Below are positions 1 through 9,100 of a stretch of DNA of 64,000 nucleotides, piece after piece. The position numbers and the translations under genes were made by a program. The notes beneath the pieces were generated by a model. It did not search any database, was not told where the DNA came from, and saw only the letters and a list, made by a program, of their open reading frames with translations. The stretch is from Salvelinus alpinus (taxonomy: Eukaryota > Chordata > Actinopteri > Salmoniformes > Salmonidae), in NCBI RefSeq assembly GCF_045679555.1, contig NC_092087.1, positions 88,682,966 through 88,746,965 of the forward strand, read 5' to 3'. Every line of letters starts with the position of its first letter. Positions within the stretch are counted from its first letter, which is position 1.

Positions 1-171
1 TACTAAGCGGTGATGTATTACGAAAGTGTTACGTTACTACACCTAATAGGAAATGCACATGCACACTAGTGTGCCCGGGAACTGTAGCGCACAAGAGGTT
101 TTGACTAAACGAAAACTAACTGTACTCCCATCTCCTGCCTGGTCATTTCTCCACAACACAAATATTACAGT
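1..171 (+). repeat. Possible 3' part of the 5' LTR, followed by a primer-binding-site-like sequence
   Basis: The sequence just before the gag-like region runs into ATTACA followed by GTGGCGATGAGG at about 172. That junction resembles an LTR end followed by a primer binding site. The LTR start would lie outside the window. No second LTR is present for comparison, so the boundary is inferred. Confidence 0.35.
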
Positions 172-606
172 GGCGATGAGGTGGTTAAACTTCTTTAACG
201 GAAATTGCTTGAAGGGAAGAATGTTGCGTGAGTAATGAAACTCAAAATAATTATGTAATTCGTCTGTTTTTTTCTTTTTTTCTTTCGCCAGTAAAAAAAG
301 GCTAAGCACTGCTAGCAGGTACAGTGTTCAGGAGCTGCCAAGTAGCAAGACTATTGGAGTCCAGAATAGCGACACTGCCCTCTGGTGGTTAAAAAAAAAA
401 CTGTCATTGAACCCATTGAAATTAGGCGATCTCAGTGGAGAAATATTGTCAAGAAGAAAAAAAAAGGAAGAAGGAACGTAACACGGTGTGTACATTATTA
501 CAAATGAGTGCAGTGAATGAAGTAATTGCAGAAACTTCTGAAGTGAAGAATTAGATGAAAATTAAGGAATACAAGGAATAAGGAAACTGAACAATTAACT
601 GTGAAA

Positions 607-1920
607 ATGGCAACCATTGGTCGAGTACCAGAGTTTGAGGCTACAAAAGAGGATTTTGATTCCTATTTGGAGCGTTTTGAGCGTTGGCTGGCTGCAAATG
701 AAATCAAAGATGAAAAGAAAGCAGATGTATTTCTCAGTGTTTTGGGTCCAACTGAGAATGGATTGCTGAAAGGTCTCATTGAACAAATAAAAGCAGTGGA
801 GTTGAACTATGCAGAACTAACTGAAACTCTTTCAAGGCATTTCAAGCCTAAGCCAATTCTCATTGCAGAATGTTTCAGATTTTACCAACGTCACCAGAGT
901 CAAGGGGAAACCGTGGCTGACTACATCCTTGTTTTGAAAAGACTGGCAAGTACATGTGAGTTTGCACAATTTCTTGATGATGCTCTTCGAGACAAGTTTG
1001 TATGTGGTCTCACAGGTTGTAACGGTCGTCGTAATCCTCCTCCTCGGACGAGGAGGAGAGGCGAGAAGGATCAGACCAATATGCGGAGTGGTTTGTGTCC
1101 ATGATTATTTATTAACAAAATAAACGGAACACTAACGAAACAAAATGACAAAAGAGAAACGAACCGACAAACAGTCCCGTGTGGCACGAATACAGACACG
1201 AGATACAACCACCCACAAACACACACGTGAACCCCGGCTGCCTAAGTATGATTCTCAATCAGTGACAACGATTTACAGCTGCCTCTGATTGAGAATCATA
1301 CCCGGCCGAACACAAACAACCCGACATAGAAAAATAACACATGGACAACCCACCCCAACTCACGCCCTGACCAACTAAATAAATACAAGAAAAAGGAAAA
1401 ACAGGTCAGGAACGTGACACAGGTGAAGCATATCACAGAAGGCTTCTGTCAGAGAAGGACCTGACCTTTCGGAAAGCCTGTGATATCGCACTTGAACTCG
1501 AGCTTGCCCACAGGGATACTATTGAGCTATCGGGATATGCAGAACGTCAGAAAGGTGTTCACAAGGTCAGTGATGCACGTGGTGAAAAAGGCTCACAAAA
1601 GTCAAACTTTTCTCAGTCCCGTCCTCAAGGTTACACAAGAACAAAGCAGCCCACATCTCAAAGGTCTAAGCCAAGTTGCTACAGATGTGGGGGTGATAAT
1701 CATCAGCACAGTGAATGTCGATCCCAAAATGTAAAGTGCAACTGTCCAATTTCCAATTGTGGAAAGGTTGGACATTTACAGAAAGTGTGTAAAGCCTCAA
1801 TGCACAGCAAGAGCGCACAAAGTGTCAGACGCAGCACAAGAAGAGGAAGGTACAACTGAAACAGTATTGGAACTGTTCACAGTGTACACAGCTCAACAAC
1901 AAAAAGATGGAATCTATCTC
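607..1920 (+). pseudogene. Gag-like gene of the Gypsy element, interrupted
   Basis: An ATG at 607 opens a frame of about 137 codons beginning MATIGRVPEF. It looks like a retrotransposon capsid region, with FERWLAANE and the later stretch YQRHQSQGETVADYI. It is cut at 1017 by the solo LTR at 1018-1419. Past the insertion, in another window frame, the coding sequence resumes and holds a nucleocapsid zinc knuckle of the CX2CX4HX4C type near 1678-1720, after which a stop ends it. The role would be packaging of element RNA. It is non-functional as it stands. Confidence 0.75.
1018..1419 (-). mobile_element. Solo LTR (TGTCACG family), 402 bp
   Basis: It starts TGTAACGG and ends CGTGACA in plus orientation, so the element reads on the minus strand as TGTCACG...CCGTTACA. 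It is flanked by the 5-bp target duplication CAGGT at 1013-1017 and 1420-1424. Its terminal sequence with the CCTCCTCCTC/GAGGAGGAG block matches the 3' end of the LTR at 16413-16795, so the two belong to one family. It sits inside the gag-like gene and is therefore younger than that element. Confidence 0.9.
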
Positions 1921-1950
1921 AACATGTAGTTAGCGGGAAAACCAGTAAAA

Positions 1951-3411
1951 ATGCAGCTGGACACCGGAGCGTCTGTATCTCTGGTTCCAGAGAGACTCTA
2001 CAAAGAAAAACTGAAAGAGTGCCCTCTTCAGCCAGCGTCCATCCGCCTTTCTTCATACACTGGTGACACTATTCCTGTGTTAGGGCAGATCCAGGTACCA
2101 GTCTGGTATGAGGGGAAGGAATGGACGCTACCGCTTGTCATTGATAAAGGAGAAAAATCAGCCTTGCTAGGCAGAAACTGGCTACAAAAGATCAAGTTGA
2201 ACTGGGGAGAAATCTTCAGTCTGAGAAAGGACAAACCAGTGAGTCAGGCTACACTCACTAACATGCTGGAGAAGCACAAAGAACTTTTCAAAGATGGCTA
2301 CGGCGAAATACAAGACTTCACAGCAAAGTCAGAGTGCAAGAAGGAACCAAGCCTATCTTTCACAAACCACGTCCAGTTCCCTATGCTCTTAAGGAAGCAG
2401 TAGAGAAGGAACTGGACCGCCTACAGAAGAATAACATAATCACGAAAGTAGCGAGGAGCGACTGGGCCGCTCCAATTGTTGTAGTCCCAAAGAAAGACAA
2501 GACCGTCAGAATGTGCGGTGACTACAAGGTCACAGTAAATCACTGCATACTACCAGAGGAATATCCACTACCAAACGCTGAAGATCTGTTTGCCACTCTA
2601 GCTGGTGGGAAGGTTTTCAGTAAGCTGGACCTGGCATTCGCTTATCAGCAACTGAAGCTGGATCCGGAGTCAGAACAGTATCTGACCATCAATACACACA
2701 AGGGGCTATTCAGATTCAATCGCTTGGCCTATGGAATCTCGACAGCTCCAGCGATATTCCAACACACAATGGATCAGATCTTGGACGGTATAGACAACGT
2801 TGTGTGCTTCATGGACGACATCCTCGTGTCAGCACCAACCATTGGAGAGCACCTTTCTCCTGAACTATTACGGAAAGTTTGTGGCAAACTTGTCCACATT
2901 GTTGCATCCGCTTCACCAACTGCTGCAGGCCGATACAAAGTGGAATTGGTCCCCACAATGCGAAGAAGCATTCAAGACTTGCAAACAGCGTCTGCTAAAG
3001 AGCAAGTGGCTTGCCCACTACAACACAGAGATGAAGCTGAGACTCGCGTGTGATGCATCTCCATACGGAGTAGGAGCCGTCATCTCACATGTTCTATCGT
3101 CAGGTGAAGAACACCCTATTGCATTTGCATCACGGACTCTGTCACCAAGTGAGAGAAAATATGCTCAAATTGAGAAGGAAGCCCTGAGCATAATATTCGG
3201 AGTGAAGAAGTTTCACAAATACCTGTACGGAAGGAAGTTCCAACTGCTGACAGATCACAAGCCTCTGTTGGCCATCCTTGGACCAAAATCAGCTATACCA
3301 ACCCTTGCTGCACTTCGAATGCAACGTTGGGCTCTGATATTGTTAGCCTACGACTACGAGATTGAGTACAGACGACCATTTAAGATGAAGGAGGACACAC
3401 ATTTTTTATGA
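1951..3411 (+). pseudogene. Pol-like protease, reverse transcriptase and RNase H, broken
   Basis: The protease active-site motif LDTGAS is near 1954-1971. The RT follows in a different frame from 2334, with PIVVVPKKD, SKLDLAFAYQQ and the catalytic CFMDDIL near 2806-2826. The RT palm is then cut short: after PTIGEH the sequence jumps, with a second frame change, to the RNase H connection YYGKFVANLS. An RNase H stretch follows (RLACDASPYGVGAVISH and later LTDHKPLL). Deletion of part of the RT plus two frame breaks make it inactive. No integrase follows. Confidence 0.85.
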
Positions 3412-4030
3412 GTATGGCCTTATTTCTATCACAGAATTTTGGATGACTGTCATTCATATTCCATTCAACCAGCTCAATGTAACATGGATATATTTAACTA
3501 CTACATGTCATGATACTCTAATGTTCCCTATAGCCATCATGAGGTTGTTACAACCTAGAATATGAATGAAAGGTTACAACATAGGTGCACAGGTTGAGAG
3601 AAACATTTGAGTAATCAAGGTGACAGACAGTGACACATTCAATACTGCCTTGCACACTCTGGCCTGCATCTAGCTGATCTAGAATGTAATCATTAGTCCA
3701 ACAGTTGCAAACAATAGTTTCTCTTGGACAAATTCTGGTATGTTTATGCCCATTTCGTTCCATTTGCTTTTGTTTAAAAAACTTTTTTCAACAGAATCGG
3801 TGGAATGAATACACCTCTGATCACATTCAAACACAGTTCACTTTCAAAGCAGACATATACAAACAGCATGATCACGTTGCCCATTATAGAATTCCTTCTC
3901 ACATCTCTGCATTATACTCCTCTCACCTTTTCCCTTCACTTGTGGACTTCAGTGCACAACACATCAGCTGTCTGTGAGCAGGAGAAAAACACTTTCCAAG
4001 CCAAACCTTCATATCATGACTGCTAATGCT
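3412..4030. repeat. Duplicated block shared with 45835-46192 and 48022-48200
   Basis: From about 3435 the sequence (GGATGACTGTCATTCA, then GGTTACAACATAGGTGCACA) is nearly identical to 45862-46192. After the site of a TTAA insertion it continues as 48022-48200. No coding capacity is convincing here. It is 3'-flanking material of the receptor gene copies and acts as the empty allele for the insertion at 46197-48017. Confidence 0.75.
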
Positions 4031-5100
4031 ACACACAGCCTACATCATTGTTACCATATTAGCTAACATATTGTCAACATAGCTACTAGAACTAATGCTT
4101 TAGTAAACACGCTACAATCATGCAGTACAGTGTACAGTCAGCAAGCAGTGTAGCAGTTACACCAGTGGGGCCAGGTGGCAATAAATGAATAAAACCAAAA
4201 GCTTACCTTGACTTGGAAGAGGTCCAGTGTTGGATAGCCGTAGCCAGCTAGCGAACATACCATCCGTCTCTGTTTGAGACGGTTGTTTGAGTAACTAAAC
4301 TAGCTAGCTGCATTAGATGCTGGCTAAGTAAGTGAAAGTGAAAGCAAAAATCAAAGTTGAGTTTGCTTGCTCTCTCCCACTCTCTCTTGCTTCTCCTTCA
4401 TTTTTAAAGAAATGAATTTGTTCAAAACTGTTCAACTATTGTCTTTCTCTTTGAGTCAACTACTCACCACATGTTATGCACTATAGTGCTAGCTGGCTGT
4501 ATCTTATGCTTTCAGAACTAGATTAAATATCTGATACTTTGATTGGTCGGACAACATGTCACTTCATGCTGCAAGAGCTCTGATAGGTTGGAGGACTTAC
4601 TGTGTAAGTCTATGGAAGGGGTTGAGAACCATGAGCCTCCTAGGTTCTGTATTGAAGTAATTTACCCAGAAGAGGAAGGTGAAAACTAGCTGTCCTCCAG
4701 CTACACCATAGTGCTCCCCTACAGAGTGCTGTTGAGGCGACTGTAGACCTAAAACAGCTGTTTTAGTGAAAATAAATACTGGCCGTGCTTCTACAGCTGA
4801 ATACCCTTCACTGGAGGAGACAACAAACGGTTAAACTAGGGTCATTTCAATAAATATAAATAATATGTCTAAGGTTAATAAGACAACTAAGTAACACTGC
4901 CTCTGTGTTTGAGTAATCAACACATCATCAAGATTTGATTATTTGAATCAGCTGTGTAGTGCTTGGGCAGAAACCAAAACATTCACCCCTTGGGGTCCCC
5001 AGGACTGAGTTGAGGAAACGCTGGCCTCGCCACTCATGGTTAAATGATTCAATGTCGCCATCATGTGTCTAATAGGCAGAAATACAAGAAACAAGAGCAG
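4031..5100. other. Intergenic, no gene seen; dispersed repeat-like sequence
   Basis: No splice-consistent exon or long frame is visible. The stretch around 4690-4760 (CTCCAGCTACACCATAG, then CTACAGAGTGCTGTTGAGG) resembles a repeat often seen in salmonid DNA. That is recognition from memory only. Confidence 0.4.
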
Positions 5101-5879
5101 AGTGGAAATAGTTCTGAATCAATGTTTTATTAGTTGATCAAATAATCTATGTATTTATTGTCTTAAATGTTGATCTTATTTAAAAAATGATGCTTATACT
5201 GTATTGACACTAAACCACACAGTAAAAACTGCAAAGGTAAACATGTATTTAACGTATATAAAAAACGTAATAATGAAAAATGTGACAACAAAACAAGTGA
5301 TATCATGACACAGAACAATATAGTATTATGTGATATACAATTATAATTAATAGAAAAAGTAAAAAACTGCAAATGTTTAAATGTATGTAATGTACTGATT
5401 ACATTTTTTAAAATAAAATAAACAATATAGTATTATAAAATATAAAACATAAAATGCGGAATAATGTCTGACAGCAAAACAAAGTGAAACATAATTAAAC
5501 ACATCAGAAGAAACTTGACCCAAAAGCTAAAAATATAAAAAGCTTTTATCAATATTATTTATATTAGTTGCTGAGGAAAATAGGACTATTGATGTTATAA
5601 ATCCCTAAATGACAAAATTCCATAGAAAAATATCAGAAATATAAACTTCAACTATAGATAGTAAACAGATTAGTACACAAGAAAAAATATGGAAATGGAA
5701 ATCTCATTGGAAAAAAGCAGAAGCATAACATCCCATTTATCATCAATATACATAATATACAAAATATATTCCAGCATTTACTCAAAAGATAAAGTTCATG
5801 GTCTGGAAAACAATCTAGATATGATAGCAAGAGAATAGAGGTGTGAGGCCTGGCTTTGGTTTGGAACCTTAGCTCTTCT
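5101..5879 (-). other. 3' flank / possible 3' UTR of gene A, A+T-rich
   Basis: This lies downstream of the gene A stop codon on the minus strand, and 5358-5879 is paralogous to 28180-28734 downstream of gene B. Several AATAAA-type words occur on the minus strand, for example at 5154-5159. No particular polyadenylation site can be chosen. Confidence 0.45.
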
Positions 5880-6095
5880 GTCCAGGTTCTGTGGTGATTC
5901 TCTTCAGTCCAGATTCGGTGGTGGTTCTCTTCAGTCCAGATTCGGTGGTGATTCTCTTTAGTCCAGGATCTGTGGTGGTTCTCTTCAGTTGATGTTCTGA
6001 GGTACTTTTCTTCAGTCCAGGTTCTGTGGTGGTTCTCTTCAGTGCAGGTTCTGTGGTGGTTCTCTTCTGTCCAGGTTCTGTAGTGGTTCTTTTCA
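5880..6095 (-). repeat. 27-bp minisatellite beginning at the gene A stop codon (about 8 copies)
   Basis: Tandem units on the plus strand read TTCAGTCCAGGTTCTGTGG followed by TGGTTCTC. On the minus strand the array starts at the TGA of gene A, and in the receptor frame a TGA recurs in each unit. The array is open in other frames because 27 is a multiple of three, which gives a spurious repeat protein (TTTEPGLKR units). Homologous arrays lie in genes B and C. Confidence 0.85.
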
Positions 6096-6116
6096 GTGGG
6101 AGGATCCCCTCACATT
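6093..6116 (-). CDS. Gene A terminal coding exon
   Basis: The acceptor TTTCAG precedes AATGTG. In phase 0 the exon reads NVRGSSH and stops at TGA 6095-6093. Gene B has the same end (NVRGITH), which supports this as the true C-terminus rather than the repeat frame downstream. Confidence 0.7.
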   Translation of the reverse strand, partial: NVRGSSH

Positions 6117-9100
6117 CTGAAAGAAGATACTGAATTAGCAATTTATACTCCCATTAAATGTTTATGGACACACAAACACACTTACTGCCAGGGTGTCATA
6201 CTCTGGTGACCTGGTCTTCATGTTCAGAGATGTGTACATGTCGCTGTTGGGCTCACTGGTACGGTCAGGATGGACACTCTGTGGACAGAAAGAGAGAGAG
6301 CGAGAGAGAGGGAAAGATATAGAGATAGAGGGAGAGGGGGAGAGAGAGAGAGGGAAAGATATAGATAGAGAGGGAGAGGGAGAAAGAGAGGGGGAGAGAG
6401 AGGGAAAGATATAGAGAGAGAGAGAGGGAGAGAGAGAGGGGGAGAGAGAGGGAAAGATATAGAGAGAGGGAAAGATATAGAGAGAGAGGGAGAGAGGGAG
6501 AGAGAGAGAGAGGGAGAGATATAGAGAGGGAGGAAATGCATGTGTGCTTTGAAACATCAGTCTTTCCATCATTTTCTCTAAACACATTCAAGTATAAAAC
6601 ACAAACACACTCACAAACAAACAAAATTCATTTTAAGAGACATACTGCCAGAGTGTCGTAGTCAGGGGACATGGTCCTCATGTTCAGAGCAGTGTATGTG
6701 TCACTGTTACAGTCAGGATGGACACTCTGTGGAGAGAGAGAGAGTGAGGTAACAATGAAAATAGTATGAAAGAGACTGTCGTAAATTAACAAAAATGGAG
6801 TTGTAACTCAGGGTTTCCCAAACTTGGAGCTGGGGCCCCCCTTGGGTGCACATTTAGTTTTTTGCCCTAGCACTACAGTCGTGGCCAAAAGTTTTGATAA
6901 TGACACAAATATTAATTTTCACAAAGTCTGCTGCCTCAGTTTGTATGATGTCAATTTGCATATACTCCATAATGTTATGAAGAGTGATCAGATGAATTGC
7001 AATTAATTGCAAAGTCCCTCTTTGCCATGCAAATGATCTGAATCCCCCAAAAACATTTCCACTGCGTAACAAGCCTTGCCACAAAAGGACCAGCTGACAT
7101 GTCAGTGATTCTCTCGTTAACACAGGTGTGAGTGTTGACAAGGCTGGAGATCACTCTGTCATGCTGATTGAGTTCGAATAACAGACTGGAAAATTCAAAA
7201 GGAGGGTGGTGCTTGTAATCATTGTTCTTCCTCTGTCAACCATGGTTCCCTGCAAGGAAACACGTGCCATCATCATTGCTTTGCACAAAAAGGGCTTCAC
7301 AAGCAAGGATATTGCTGCCAGTAAGATTGCAGTTAAATCAACCATTTATCAGATCATCAAGAACTTCAAAGAGAGCGGTTCAATTTTTGTGAAGGAGGCT
7401 TCAGGGCGCCCAAGAAAGTCCAGCAAGTGCCAGGACCGTCTCCTAAAGTTGATTCAGCTGCGGGATTGGGGCACCACCAGTACAGAGCTTGCTCAGGAAT
7501 GGCAGCAGGCAGATGTGAGTGCATCTGCACGCACAGTGAGGCGAAGACTTTTGGAGGATGGCTTGGTGTCAAGATGGGCAGCAAAGAAGCCACTTCTTTC
7601 CAGGAAAAAGATCAGGGACAGACTGATATTCTGCAAAAGGTACAGGGATTGGACTGCTGAGGACTGGGGTAAAGTCATTGTCTCTGATGAATCTCCTTTC
7701 CATTTGTTTGGGGCATCCGGAAAAAAGCTTGTCCGGAGAAGACAAGGTGAGCGCTACCATCAGTCCTGTGTCATGCCAACAGTAAAGCATCCTGAGACCA
7801 TTCATGTGTGGGGTTGCTTCTCAGCCAAGGGAGTGGGCTCACTCACAATTTTGCCTAAGAACACAGCCATGAATAAAGAATGGTACCAACACATCCTCCG
7901 AGAGCAACTTCTCCCAACCATCCAGGAACAGTTTGGTGATGAACAATGCCTTTTCCAGCGTGATGGAGCACCTTGCCATAAGGCAAAAGTGATAACTAAG
8001 TGGATCGGGGTACAAAACATCAATATTTTGGGTCCATGGCCAGGAAACTCCCCAGACCTTAATCCCATTGAGAACTTGTGGTCAATCCTCAAGAGGCAGG
8101 TGGACAAACAAAAACCCACAAATTCTGACAAACTCCAAGCATCGATTATGCAAGAATGGGCTGCCATCAGTCAGGATGTGGCCCAGAAGTTAATTGACAG
8201 CCTGCCAGGGCGGATTGCAGAGGTCTTGAAAAAGAAGGGTCAACACTGCAAATTTCTACTCTTTGCATCAACTTCATGTAATTCTCAATAAAAGCCTTTG
8301 ACACTTATGAAATACTTGTAATTATACTTCAGTATTCCATAGTAACATCTGACAAAAATATTTAAAGACACTGAAGCAGCAAACTTTGTGGAAATTAATT
8401 GTTGTGTAATTCTCAAAACGTTTGGCCTAGACTGTACATGGGGGGTGGAATGGAAAACCCTGGTGTAACTGATAACTGATAACTGATAGAATCACCTGTG
8501 TGTCTGTTGTAGCATCACTTCCTCCTGTGGAGCTCCTGTAAAGAGGGACAGAGTGAGTTCTGCTCTCTACTGACCTCTAGTGGAAGTCACTAATACAGTT
8601 TAACAGTTAAGGGATTAGGGCCAATAAATACATTTATGAATGAATTAAGTTAATAACAAATCAGAGGTCTAAGGTGAAAGAATAATACAAATATCAATGT
8701 TCCCTTCTTCACTCACCTGAAACACATGAGTCCAGAGAAACAGAGGATGAGAACCAGAACAACCACTATGATTCCTACAGCTGCAGTCACAACTGAAGTC
8801 TGTTTCCCTGTAATAAAATATGGATGATATGAGTACATGGCATGTTCTTATAATCTACAATCTAACACATTATAGAATATCAACACAATACATGTTAATA
8901 TTTTGGGATCTTATAATACTTGTGACATCATAAGCCAACACATAATTATAAACCAAAGTGTAATCAGTCAAAACACAATGATTAAGATCAGCTTGAAACC
9001 TGTAAATTTGTATTGAAGTATTGAAGATGTAACTTTACCTGCTACAATGATCATCAGAGCTGTAGAGTTAATAGATCCTCTTCCATTCTGGGCCTCACAG

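Larger units (their letters stand above)
1..3411 (+). mobile_element. Degenerate Ty3/Gypsy-type LTR retrotransposon, 3' truncated
   Basis: Gag-like, protease, reverse transcriptase and RNase H segments follow one another on the plus strand in the order typical of Ty3/Gypsy elements. No integrase and no 3' LTR are visible; recognisable sequence stops near 3390. The coding parts are split by a solo LTR insertion, a frame change between protease and RT, and an internal RT deletion, so this is a dead copy. Assignment to Ty3/Gypsy rests on the motif order and is not database-checked. Confidence 0.8.

Noticed and set aside
5869-6141. Minus-strand TTTEPGLKR repeat tail as part of gene A
   Set aside because: The acceptor at 6116 enters in phase 0, giving a stop after 7 codons. 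The repeat frame would need a different phase.
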